A stretch of DNA of 14,740 nucleotides from Candidatus Peribacteraceae bacterium. Its GTDB lineage: Bacteria; Patescibacteriota; Gracilibacteria; Peribacterales; Peribacteraceae. Position 1 is the first letter of the stretch; every line of letters starts with the position of its first letter. A program made the position numbers and the translations under genes. The notes beneath the pieces are model-generated. The model saw nothing but the letters and a program-made list of their open reading frames with translations, did not search any database and was not told the DNA's origin. This document shows, piece after piece, positions 6,523 through 14,521 of the stretch. The DNA lies in the NCBI GenBank assembly GCA_028717505.1, contig JAQUNQ010000022.1, forward strand, positions 1-14,740. The letters run 5' to 3'.

Positions 6523-8664
6523 TCAAATGAAGAGCGTCGCGAGTGCGAGCGTCAGGGTCGAGAAGAGCTTGATGAGCACGTGCAGGCTCGGACCGGCGGT
6601 ATCCTTGAATGGGTCGCCGACGGTGTCGCCCGTCACAGCAGCCTGATGGGCTGGGCTGCGCTTCCCGCCGAGGTGCCCCGTCTCGATGTACTTCTTCGCG
6701 TTGTCCCAGGCGCCTCCAGCATTGTTGAGATAGGCAGCGAGAATCACGCCGGTGATGGTGCCGACCATGAGGAGACCGGCGACCGCTTCGGCACCCATGC
6801 CCTGCTTTTTGAAGAGGAGTCCCACGGCGATCGGGGAAATCACCGCCACGAGGCCCGGGAGGATCATCTCCTTGAGGGCACCCTTCGTGGCGATGTCCAC
6901 GGCTGCCGCGTAATCCGGCTCTGTCTTCCCCTCCATGATTCCCTTGTTCTCGCGGAATTGCTTGCGCACCTCCTCGACGATCACGCCTGCGGCGCGGCCG
7001 ACAGCGCGAATGGTGAGGGAGGTGAAGAAGAAGACGACCATTGCGCCGAGGAAGGCCCCGATGAATACCGGAACTTTCGCGAGGTCGACAGAGGTGAGGT
7101 GAGCCTCCTCCAAGAAGGCGGAGAAGAGCAGGAAGGCTGCGAGAGCAGCCGAACCAACGGCATACCCCTTCGTGAGGGCTTTCGTCGTATTGCCCGTTGC
7201 GTCGAGCTCGTCCGTGATGACACGCATCTCTTCCGGTGCCTTGCTCATCTCCACGATGCCGCCGGCGTTATCGGTGATCGGGCCGAACATGTCCATGGCG
7301 AGCACGAAGCCGACCATGGCGAGCATGCCCATGGTGGCGACAGCCGTCCCGTAGAGGCCGCCAGCCACGCCGATACCCGTCTGAGTGCCGAACCAGTAGG
7401 AGGCAAAGAGGGCGACACACACAGTGAGCACCGTGAGGCCCGTGGATTCCATGCCGATTGCCGTTCCTGAAATGATGTTCGTCGCATGGCCGGTCGTCGA
7501 AGCCTGTGCGATCGACTGGACCGGGCGGTGCTGCTTTCCTGTGTAGTAGTCCGTGATGTACACGAAGGCCACGCTCGTGAGGATGCCTGTGATTCCACAG
7601 AAGAAGAACCAGGGGGCGGAATTCTGCAGATCAAAGAAGGAGCGGAATGCTAGGCCGATCGAGCTCGGATTGAAGGTGGAAAGCATGAGGGCGCAGCAGA
7701 CAAAGAGCGCAAGAGTCGTGAGAGCAGTCGTGAACCAGTAGCCGCGGATCATGGAACTCATCGGGGCCTCCGCACGCCTCACGCTGACCGTGTAGATGCC
7801 GAGGATCGTGGCGACGAGCCCGAGGGCGCGAAGGATGAGCGGGAAGAGGATGCCCTTCAGTCCGAACGTGGAGTACAGCGCAACGCCGAGCACCATCGCC
7901 CCGATGTTCTCCGCTGAGATCGATTCGAAGAGGTCCGCACCGCGACCCGCGCAGTCTCCCACATTGTCTCCCACAAGATCTGCGACGACGGCGGGGTTAC
8001 GTGGATCATCCTCCGGGATGCCTGCTTCGATTTTTCCGACGAGGTCTGCACCTACATCCGCCGCCTTCGTGTAGATCCCGCCGCCCAGCTGTGCAAAAAG
8101 TGCGACGAAGCTGGCCCCGAAGCCGTAGCCCACGATGAGTGCGGGGATCTGCACAACATCCACATGGAGGACGAAGCGGTAGAAGAGGTAGAGCCCGCTG
8201 ATGCCGAGGAGGGAGAGGGCCGTGATGACGATTGCCGAGACCGTTCCTGCGCGGAGAGCCATCTGCAGAGCCGCGTTCACTCCCGAGCGGGAGGCGCTCG
8301 CAGTTTTCAGGTTTGCCTTGGTGGCCACGACCATGCTCACCACTCCTGCGATTCCGGAGAGGAGAGAGCCCAGGAGGAAGGAGATGCCCACTTCGAGACC
8401 ACGTCTCCATCCCTCTCCCGGAGCTCCGGTGAGGCCGTAAGCCACGATCATGGCGAGACCTGCAACGAGCGCAAGAATCGTAATGGTCTTGTATTGGCGC
8501 CGGATGAAGGCGCGCGCGCCGACGGAAATGGCATGGGCCACTTTCTGCATGGCGGGCGTGCCATTCCCGGCATGGGTGACGTGCCTCCAGAAGACGAGAC
8601 TGTAGAGGAGCCCAAGGATCGCCAGAATCGGCGCAAAGAGCTCGAGAGAAAGAGAGGATGCCAT
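6523..8664 (-). CDS. hppA: Membrane-bound proton-translocating pyrophosphatase
   Basis: Couples pyrophosphate hydrolysis to proton pumping across the cytoplasmic membrane. The 713 aa fit the family, which normally has about 16 transmembrane helices; many long hydrophobic segments are visible. The substrate site is intact: GGGIYTKAADVGADLVGKIE (194-213), PEDDPRNPAVVADLVGDNVG (217-236) and a late DTVGDPFKDTAGPS. In GNTTKALTKG the Lys495 and Thr498 are the residues of K+-independent H+-PPases; K+-dependent enzymes have Ala at the first position. The enzyme would recover energy from biosynthetic pyrophosphate, useful in a cell with limited respiration (inference). The start is ATG 8662-8664 with a pyrimidine-rich leader and no Shine-Dalgarno. 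It follows the secreted-protein operon after 139 bp and ends at its own terminator. It is probably a separate transcription unit. Confidence 0.98.
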   Translation of the reverse strand: MASSLSLELFAPILAILGLLYSLVFWRHVTHAGNGTPAMQKVAHAISVGARAFIRRQYKTITILALVAGLAMIVAYGLTGAPGEGWRRGLEVGISFLLGSLLSGIAGVVSMVVATKANLKTASASRSGVNAALQMALRAGTVSAIVITALSLLGISGLYLFYRFVLHVDVVQIPALIVGYGFGASFVALFAQLGGGIYTKAADVGADLVGKIEAGIPEDDPRNPAVVADLVGDNVGDCAGRGADLFESISAENIGAMVLGVALYSTFGLKGILFPLILRALGLVATILGIYTVSVRRAEAPMSSMIRGYWFTTALTTLALFVCCALMLSTFNPSSIGLAFRSFFDLQNSAPWFFFCGITGILTSVAFVYITDYYTGKQHRPVQSIAQASTTGHATNIISGTAIGMESTGLTVLTVCVALFASYWFGTQTGIGVAGGLYGTAVATMGMLAMVGFVLAMDMFGPITDNAGGIVEMSKAPEEMRVITDELDATGNTTKALTKGYAVGSAALAAFLLFSAFLEEAHLTSVDLAKVPVFIGAFLGAMVVFFFTSLTIRAVGRAAGVIVEEVRKQFRENKGIMEGKTEPDYAAAVDIATKGALKEMILPGLVAVISPIAVGLLFKKQGMGAEAVAGLLMVGTITGVILAAYLNNAGGAWDNAKKYIETGHLGGKRSPAHQAAVTGDTVGDPFKDTAGPSLHVLIKLFSTLTLALATLFI

Positions 8665-8682
8665 ACAGGAAGGGTTGAAAAG

Positions 8683-8688
8683 AGTATG
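8683..8688 (-). promoter_or_regulatory. Candidate proximal -10 element for hppA
   Basis: CATACT on the minus strand, 18 nt before the hppA ATG, implying a leader of about 12 nt. This resembles the layout of the small basic gene. There is no clear -35. It is an alternative to the upstream candidate at 8729-8756. Confidence 0.25.
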
Positions 8689-8728
8689 AAGAGGACTCCT
8701 GGCAGGATTGGGCCAAGGGAGTAAGAAA

Positions 8729-8756
8729 AGGGTACGGAAGAAGCGAGAAAAGTCAA
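8729..8756 (-). promoter_or_regulatory. Candidate -35/-10 promoter for hppA
   Basis: TTGACT (8751-8756) and TACCCT (8729-8734) on the minus strand, separated by 16 bp. The -35 matches 5/6; the -10 keeps the important T, A and final T. Transcription would start near 8722, giving a leader of about 58 nt. Confidence 0.35.
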
Positions 8757-8760
8757 TTCA

Positions 8761-8781
8761 CCTTCCAGAGAGAGTGGAAGG
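8761..8781 (-). terminator. Hairpin after the secreted-protein operon, possible weak terminator
   Basis: Perfect 7-bp stem CCTTCCA / TGGAAGG with a 7-nt loop, 22 bp past the stop of the last operon gene. On the minus strand it is followed by TGAATTGACTTTTC, so the T-run is delayed and short. It could stabilise the mRNA end instead. Confidence 0.4.
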
Positions 8782-8803
8782 GGGCTCTGCCTTTCCCGGT
8801 TTC

Positions 8804-10396
8804 TCAGGGGCCGGATACTCCGGCAGCATCTGCGCATTTTCCGTAGAACGAGTCCTCGAAGATGGAATCGGCGTCGGCGTAGGGGAAGCAGGCATTCTCG
8901 AAGACGATCTTCAGGATGGTCTCCAGCTGCTCGTTGCAGGGGCGGAAGAGGCAGGAGCGTCGGAGGAAGTACGCGAAGTTCCGGACGAAACCGCGGAAGC
9001 CGAAGCGGGGGCTCTTCGTGGTCTGCGCCATGGCGGACATCTCCTTGCGCAGGGGCTTCAGGACTTCGAGGATCTCCATCGGTGCATCAGAGGTCTTTGC
9101 GATACTCAAGCTCTCGTCGCCCGACTGCTCCGTCGTCCAGCGGAGGAAGTAGGTCCGCATGGCGTACTGCGCGGTCATGTAGAGGAAGGCGAAGGGGCTC
9201 TGCTCGCGACTCTTTGCCTGCTCCTGCTCCGTGGACCCTTCGGGGAATTCCTTGGAGGTCTTGAGGTAGTCAGGGAACTTGCGGGAGCTCCCCCATCCAC
9301 GCCAGAGGACGTAGAGGCGGCCCAGCAGTTTGCGCTCGTCCCTTGTAAAGGAGAAAGGCCCGCGCTTCTCCACTGCCGCGAGACCTTCAGGCAGCTCCTT
9401 TCCGGCTGGCAGGCATCCAGTGAGGCGCTTGTGCGCGCGCCTGCTCTCCAACCCCGCCTGGAAGTCCGTGAGATCCGATGGGGGGATATTGAGCGTGCGC
9501 TCGATCGTCTCAATGCTCTCCTTCAGGGGTCTCATACCATTGATGAATTCATCCCGCTTCTCGACGAGCTTCTGGAGCGCCTTGTACTCTGCTTTGATGG
9601 ACTTGCTGTCTTCCCCCTGGATCTTGCCGAGGACGGAGAGGTCGCAGCCGTACCCGACGGAGGTAGCAGGCAGGTAGTCGGAATCGAAGGGGCAGAAGTT
9701 TTCCGGTTCACTTTCCGAGGAACCGGGTCCCGTGCAGCCGGCATCCTTGCAGGCGGCGAGACGCTTGTAGATCGTCCCCCTCTCCTGCAGACACTTCGTC
9801 GCCTGATCATCATCTCCTTTTTTCTGGCAGGTTCCTGCTTCGCCGGTGCCCTCCTCCTCGTCCACTGCTTCCGCGGTACAGCACCAGTACGGCGGGGGAT
9901 CGAAGTAGTAGCGCATGCCTTCGCCCTTATCGACGTAGGTGGGGTCGCGTCCTCCGAGGAGGATGGCCTTGAAGCGGGCGTTGAGGTACCGCGAGAGGGA
10001 GGCGAAGCGCATGATGCCGATGAGCGAAGACTGCTCAAAGGCGGCACGCTGCTCCTGACGCACCTCCTCAATCCACTGCTCCAGAAGCGAGAGGTCCCAG
10101 TGCAGGCAGGGGGAGTTCGCGAGGAGGTCGCGCTCCTGATCGGAGAGACGCAGATCCGTATCGATGAGGGCGAAGAAGGTGGAAGCGAGGCTGATGAGCC
10201 AGGGGATGCGCATGGAGACGGGAGCCTCCCCCGACCCCTCCTTCGCATGATCGATTCCCTTCTTCACCCGCTCGATGACGTGCTTCACATACTGATCCGA
10301 GATGGCGTTCTCCGACGGGGCAGCGAGCGCTCCGAGAGGTTGGAGGAGGGAGAGGCCGAGGAGGAGAGAGGCGAGAGGACGCTTCATGGGTATCAT
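8804..10396 (-). CDS. Secreted Cys-rich protein of unknown function (530 aa)
   Basis: No family recognised. ATG 10394-10396 overlaps the upstream stop as ATGA; a second ATG at 10387 is three codons in and would also serve. The N-terminus is a Sec-type signal: Lys-Arg, a Leu-rich core and a likely cut after GALA-A near residues 25-26. The mature chain has 14 cysteines, including a WCC pair and a cluster at about 172-251 in an acidic, low-complexity stretch (VDEEEGTGEAG). A helical, probably coiled-coil part lies at about 262-302. The C-terminal part has SCLFRPC, NACFPY and a final GKC. There is no later hydrophobic anchor or sorting motif, so the protein may be periplasmic-like, surface-associated or free. 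It is the last gene of the operon. The even Cys number suggests disulfides, which is inference. Confidence 0.88.
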   Translation of the reverse strand: MIPMKRPLASLLLGLSLLQPLGALAAPSENAISDQYVKHVIERVKKGIDHAKEGSGEAPVSMRIPWLISLASTFFALIDTDLRLSDQERDLLANSPCLHWDLSLLEQWIEEVRQEQRAAFEQSSLIGIMRFASLSRYLNARFKAILLGGRDPTYVDKGEGMRYYFDPPPYWCCTAEAVDEEEGTGEAGTCQKKGDDDQATKCLQERGTIYKRLAACKDAGCTGPGSSESEPENFCPFDSDYLPATSVGYGCDLSVLGKIQGEDSKSIKAEYKALQKLVEKRDEFINGMRPLKESIETIERTLNIPPSDLTDFQAGLESRRAHKRLTGCLPAGKELPEGLAAVEKRGPFSFTRDERKLLGRLYVLWRGWGSSRKFPDYLKTSKEFPEGSTEQEQAKSREQSPFAFLYMTAQYAMRTYFLRWTTEQSGDESLSIAKTSDAPMEILEVLKPLRKEMSAMAQTTKSPRFGFRGFVRNFAYFLRRSCLFRPCNEQLETILKIVFENACFPYADADSIFEDSFYGKCADAAGVSGP

Positions 10397-12909
10397 GGGG
10401 CCTTGAGTTGCTCGCAGAGGTTCTCGGTGGAGGCCGCCTCGCGCGGGCACATGGTGGCGGGGAATTTCACGTCGCTGATCTGCTGGAGAAGGACATTGGC
10501 GGAGCGCGCGATATCCGCCATGGAGCGGCCGGCCCACTCGAGGTACCGCGCCGTGAGATCCGTTCCGATGCGCGTGGCGATGCTCTGGGTCATGCGCTGG
10601 AGGCCGAGCGAGGGGATGAGGTTCTCAATTGGCTGGTTTCCGAGGCTGATTGCCGTATTCAGATAATCCTGCAGGGGGGTGTTCAGGCGCCGCGTCGTGT
10701 CGAAGCCGCAGAGGACGGGCGGTGTGCGTGCCGGGAAGCCGTTGATCTGGCAGAGGGCGGTGTCCAGCGCCTCGATGAGCAGGGCGGGATTGTACGGGGG
10801 GAAGAGGGGCGGCGAGTGAGCAGGGATGACGAGGAGTTTCCCGTAGCCGGGGTCCTCCTTTGCACACATGTCCCAGGGGAAGGATTCGTCGCCGCTGTTC
10901 GCCGCCATGCGGCCCGGGATGATGCGCGACTCCTCGATGGACTGCTCGATGCACTGGCCGGCGTAGCAAAGGTTGTTGCCGATGGTGTTTTCGTAGCGTG
11001 TCCGGCACCCCGGCGTGCACGGGTCCTTGAGCGACTCCTTCATCGCGGCGACGCGCGGCTCCAGTGTGTCGAGATCATTGATGAGATCGGGGCAGGAAGG
11101 TGCGTTGGGGTTCAGCTCGCCTGCCCTCTCTTCAATTTTTCTGTCGAGGGAGGTGCGGATGGCTCGCGGGATCTCAATGGAAGAGCAGATGTTTTTCCCA
11201 AAGCCACTGCAACTCGTATTCGGTCCGAGACTGGCGTAGTCCTCCACGGAGATGGGGAAGGCATCGAAAATCCCGTCATTGGCCATCGATATACCTCCAG
11301 CGAGATATGCCTCATGTTCGTAGGCACAGCATTTCTCTGCAGTGTCCGCGATATCCGTCGGTTTTAAGCCGATGGGATACCGGCAGTACTGCTGCGCGTG
11401 GATCATTTCATGGATGAGGAAATAAGGCATAATGGCAGGAGGGGCATTCGCGGAAATGCAGATTTTGATCACGCCGTTCTCGTCTTTGGGGAAAGTAAAC
11501 CCGTATCCGCCGCCCGGGCAGTCACCGCAATAGAAATCCACAGCGCAGATGCCGCATTCGTCGGGCCGAAGATCAGGGTCTTCATCCGCCGTATCTTTGA
11601 CGGGAGGCGGCTCCTCCGCAGGGGTACGCCACCAGCCGAGCCGGCAGATGTCGGGTCCGGACTTGGTGAAATCCGTGATCGTCTTGTACTGCTGCGGTTT
11701 GCAGGTGGTGAGGGCGACCTCGCGCTCATCTTTCTCCACCTCTTCGTCGCAGTTCTCCAGCTCCTGCGCGCGGCAGAGATAGCCGCGTTGGGCGAAGGGC
11801 AGAGCGCAGATTCCCTTTCCGACGCCCGGTTCCTTTGGCGGATCAGGATAGAGGCCGCCCGGGAGGATGTTCTTCTCGCCGACTATTTTGCAGTAGCCTT
11901 CATCCTTCATTTCTGCATTGCAGTCCTGTGATGTCGGAGTTTTCAGGAGGGAAGGCAGGAGCGGGGAGAGGGGGAGCTCCCACTGCAGGCCGGCATCTCT
12001 CACGATTTTCCCATTCTCGTTCTTCGCCCACGCCCATGCCACGTAGCCGCCGCCGCGGTCCTCCTCCGGATTCTTCCCGCCGTTGAAGCGGAGAACGGGG
12101 AAGACGGCCACCTCCCCTCGTGTGAGAGGAGGATCGAAGTCCCCCAGGTTGCGTGGAAGCCGGTCCAGGTAATTTTGCAGACCTTCCTCCACATCGCACC
12201 AGCGCTTCTTCAGGAGACCGAGCTCGGAATTCCCCGCATCGTCTGAACAGGAGCCGGGCTCCTCCTTCACGGCATTGAACCCGAGCCGGTAGCGCCACAC
12301 GGCCCAGGTGAATTTCTCGGGCGTATCGATGTGGAAATTGATGGCGGAGCTGCCGCAGATGTAGTCCTCGAGATTGCCCGAGAGAGGGATGGAGCGGATG
12401 CGGGTCTTCTTCAGCGGCGTGAAGAGCTGGTCAGTCATTCCCGCCCAGAGGCGCGTGATACCGGGGAGCTTGGCATGGAAATCCACGGGGCGTCCCACGT
12501 AGCCATCCACCCCCACCTCGTAGCCCGAGGCGATGAGGAGGAGCTCGCGTCCGAGCGTGCGCGTCCGCTCGACGCGGTTCGCGAAGGTGTGAATGCTTCC
12601 GTAGAGCGGGCCACACCCTCCTATCGTCGTCTCGCGGTTCACGCAGAATTCATTCTGCATCTGCTCAAGGGCCGTTTGGATGTCATCGGCTGAGTAGGGC
12701 TTCTCCCCTTCGGAGAGGATGCGCGCGACGAATTCATTCACCTCCCCCTCCGACTGGTCGGACATGCGCTCGTACTCCGTGAAGGTGCGTACCTGCTCAT
12801 AGAGTCCGTACTTCGCTGTCCCGCCGCTCGGGCATTCGCCGTGGGCGATCACTGGCAGGAGGAGCAGAGCGAGGGGGAGGAGGCCAACAGTAGCAAGGGG
12901 GATTCTCAT
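10393..12909 (-). CDS. Secreted Cys-rich protein with predicted zinc-metallopeptidase motif (838 aa)
   Basis: Export signal: Arg2 followed by a long Leu/Val/Ala core, likely cut after AHG (residue 24). The mature part has 33 cysteines. Residues 500-504 are HEMIH, preceded by hydrophobic MPYFLI and followed by AQQYC; this is a zinc-binding HExxH with catalytic Glu501. AYEHEAYLAGG (529-539) provides a plausible third ligand, Glu533, 29 residues downstream, in the ExEAY form seen in several small metallopeptidase families. Just before it, CGIC and CGDC (452-464) and KICISANAP lead into the site. The roughly 440 N-terminal and 300 C-terminal residues match nothing I know; the N-terminal part could be a propeptide or binding region. 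ATG 12907-12909 overlaps the upstream stop by 4 nt and the stop overlaps the next start likewise. Peptidase function is predicted from motifs only. Confidence 0.9.
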   Translation of the reverse strand: MRIPLATVGLLPLALLLLPVIAHGECPSGGTAKYGLYEQVRTFTEYERMSDQSEGEVNEFVARILSEGEKPYSADDIQTALEQMQNEFCVNRETTIGGCGPLYGSIHTFANRVERTRTLGRELLLIASGYEVGVDGYVGRPVDFHAKLPGITRLWAGMTDQLFTPLKKTRIRSIPLSGNLEDYICGSSAINFHIDTPEKFTWAVWRYRLGFNAVKEEPGSCSDDAGNSELGLLKKRWCDVEEGLQNYLDRLPRNLGDFDPPLTRGEVAVFPVLRFNGGKNPEEDRGGGYVAWAWAKNENGKIVRDAGLQWELPLSPLLPSLLKTPTSQDCNAEMKDEGYCKIVGEKNILPGGLYPDPPKEPGVGKGICALPFAQRGYLCRAQELENCDEEVEKDEREVALTTCKPQQYKTITDFTKSGPDICRLGWWRTPAEEPPPVKDTADEDPDLRPDECGICAVDFYCGDCPGGGYGFTFPKDENGVIKICISANAPPAIMPYFLIHEMIHAQQYCRYPIGLKPTDIADTAEKCCAYEHEAYLAGGISMANDGIFDAFPISVEDYASLGPNTSCSGFGKNICSSIEIPRAIRTSLDRKIEERAGELNPNAPSCPDLINDLDTLEPRVAAMKESLKDPCTPGCRTRYENTIGNNLCYAGQCIEQSIEESRIIPGRMAANSGDESFPWDMCAKEDPGYGKLLVIPAHSPPLFPPYNPALLIEALDTALCQINGFPARTPPVLCGFDTTRRLNTPLQDYLNTAISLGNQPIENLIPSLGLQRMTQSIATRIGTDLTARYLEWAGRSMADIARSANVLLQQISDVKFPATMCPREAASTENLCEQLKAP

Positions 12910-13679
12910 TCGCTGGCGTCACGGAGGGGATCCTTGGCGTTCCAGACGCGCGGGAAGCAGGCGCTCGTTTCGGCGGAGAGCGCGGCCGCATTGCGGATAT
13001 CCAGAGAGGATTTCTCGAGGCACTCCATCTCCGCGCTCAGGGGAAAGAGACGGTTGATGCCGTCGACCACCGAGAGGGTTCGCATGAGCGTGGTACGCGC
13101 CGTCGTGAGTTCCGCCAGGATGATCTGACTCTCCCTGCTCATCTCGAAGCCGACCTCGGGATAGGTGTTTCCTGCTGAGCTTCCTGCCTTCTTCTCGAGG
13201 AGCTCCGCGGACTCCAGCGAGAGGAAGTGATAGCGCTCCTGCAGGGGGCACTCGTAGGAGCGCAGGTACTCGAGGAGGACGAGGCCGATATCCGTTCTCT
13301 TGAGCGTGCTCGGGTCGTCCTTCCAGGTGGGGAGCTTCTGCGCGAGATTCTTGAGCTCTGTCCCCGGCTCGTACGCTTTCTCGTAGGTCGGCTCGCTGCA
13401 GCGGATCGATTTGTCCAATCCCTGGAGGTACTCCTCGACTACTTTTGCCACCGTTTCGTGATAGAGATTTTTCCAGTCGTCGAAATTTTCCGATGTGAGA
13501 GGGAAGCTGTCGTAGTAGTCATCGAAGAGGGAGCAGGGGGCGTCCGTGTAGGGGTTCACTGCCTCCTCCTCGCCTTGCGCGACGGCGGCCCCTCTGAGGG
13601 AGAGGACCGCGATCAGGAGGCATCCCACCATAGAGAGGCGGAGGAGCGAGGGGCCGAGACGGGAGTGGGAACAGATCAC
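12906..13679 (-). CDS. Secreted protein of unknown function (257 aa)
   Basis: No family recognised. The start is GTG 13677-13679, overlapping the upstream stop as GTGA. The signal sequence has an unusually long N-region, a hydrophobic core at about 16-27 and a likely cut after AVA (residue 34), leaving an N-terminal Gln. The mature protein of about 223 aa is mostly helical by composition and has five cysteines (49, 94, 144, 220, 241). Near the C-terminus, ACFPRVWNAKDPLRD loosely echoes the NACFPYADAD of the 530-aa protein two genes on, perhaps a shared C-terminal feature. No membrane anchor follows the signal. The strict overlaps on both sides suggest it is made together with its neighbours. 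Residue pattern and signal make a real gene very likely; the role is unknown. Confidence 0.87.
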   Translation of the reverse strand: MICSHSRLGPSLLRLSMVGCLLIAVLSLRGAAVAQGEEEAVNPYTDAPCSLFDDYYDSFPLTSENFDDWKNLYHETVAKVVEEYLQGLDKSIRCSEPTYEKAYEPGTELKNLAQKLPTWKDDPSTLKRTDIGLVLLEYLRSYECPLQERYHFLSLESAELLEKKAGSSAGNTYPEVGFEMSRESQIILAELTTARTTLMRTLSVVDGINRLFPLSAEMECLEKSSLDIRNAAALSAETSACFPRVWNAKDPLRDASE

Positions 13680-14521
13680 GGGGCGGGAGTGGGCAGGGGG
13701 GATTCATCGCAGCTGGCTGCGAAGCAGGGGATGCGCGTGAGCGACCCGATGAGGCCAGTAGCCTGTCGGAGCGAGTGCATCACGGGCCAGCGGAATTCCT
13801 GGAGGAAGAGATCGAAGTTTCCCGCGAGCTGCAGGAGCGAGCGCGAGGCCGCGTCATACTCAACGGCGAACTTGAGGAGGTCCATTTCGCGCTGGAGCAT
13901 GTCCTCCTCGATATTCCTGCAGTAGGTGAGCTCGTCGGATGCCTCCAGTTTCATCTTCTGCTCCGCGAGATGGCAGGAGGCGTAGGTTTTGCGTTTTCCC
14001 CCGATGCAGCCGGGAACATTCAACTCGATTTCCTGCGGGTCCTTCCCCGTCATTCCCACGGAGTTTCGCACTGTTTCGCAGATCACATCCGAGCGGCACT
14101 GGAGGGCGCGGAAGGACTGGGTAAGGTAGGGGAGGAGCTCGGAAGTGAGGACACGGCGCGTCTCGAAAATGCCCCGTCGTATCTCGACTTCGTCCTGATC
14201 ATCCATCTGGGGATCGGTCCAATCCGTCTCCGAGAAACCCTTTGCGACGGACTTCCACTTGTTCTCCGCCACTTTGATCCACGTGTTCCCCCCCTGGTCA
14301 TAGCGCACCTCTCCCGGGAGCGCCTGCTCCGCGGCCAGATGTCCGAAGAGGACGCTGCGGTACAGGCGCTGCTCCTTTGCCAGCTCAGCATTCACTGTTG
14401 CCCGGCAGTCACTTGCGCTTCCAATGTCTTCCTCGCTCTGCGCGCCGGCGCTTCCCACCATCACAGAGAGCATGAGAGAGGAAAGGAAAAGGCCGAGGAG
14501 GGGGCGGGACCATGTTTTCAT
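13676..14521 (-). CDS. Secreted Cys-containing protein of unknown function (281 aa)
   Basis: No family recognised. ATG 14519-14521 overlaps the upstream stop as ATGA. A classic Sec signal (MKTWSRP, hydrophobic core, cut after AGA at residue 27) is followed by a mature chain of about 254 aa. It has eight cysteines (39, 142, 148, 172, 183, 201, 266, 271), an even number compatible with disulfides. Two probably helical regions (about 38-65 and 185-260) flank a central part with an acidic patch DPQMDDQDEVE. The C-terminus ends in a Pro-rich SPLPTPAP. No second transmembrane segment is seen. The gene is the second visible one of the operon, and its stop overlaps the next start by 4 nt. Confidence 0.87.
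   Translation of the reverse strand: MKTWSRPLLGLFLSSLMLSVMVGSAGAQSEEDIGSASDCRATVNAELAKEQRLYRSVLFGHLAAEQALPGEVRYDQGGNTWIKVAENKWKSVAKGFSETDWTDPQMDDQDEVEIRRGIFETRRVLTSELLPYLTQSFRALQCRSDVICETVRNSVGMTGKDPQEIELNVPGCIGGKRKTYASCHLAEQKMKLEASDELTYCRNIEEDMLQREMDLLKFAVEYDAASRSLLQLAGNFDLFLQEFRWPVMHSLRQATGLIGSLTRIPCFAASCDESPLPTPAP

Noticed and set aside
6401..6646. Plus-strand frame reading through the hppA end
   Set aside because: Its PHPCPLP-like start is the usual translation of a REP-type repeat and the remainder is antisense to hppA.
10397..10537. N-terminal extension of the 530-aa protein up to position 10537
   Set aside because: The extra 47 residues are Arg/Pro/His-rich and overlap the preceding gene. 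A signal peptide begins only at the ATG of the 4-nt overlap.
8708..10666. A 652-codon open frame on the plus strand
   Set aside because: Antisense to the 530-aa secreted-protein gene and the end of its upstream neighbour. The minus-strand frames have signal peptides and coupled junctions; this one shows only compositional bias.
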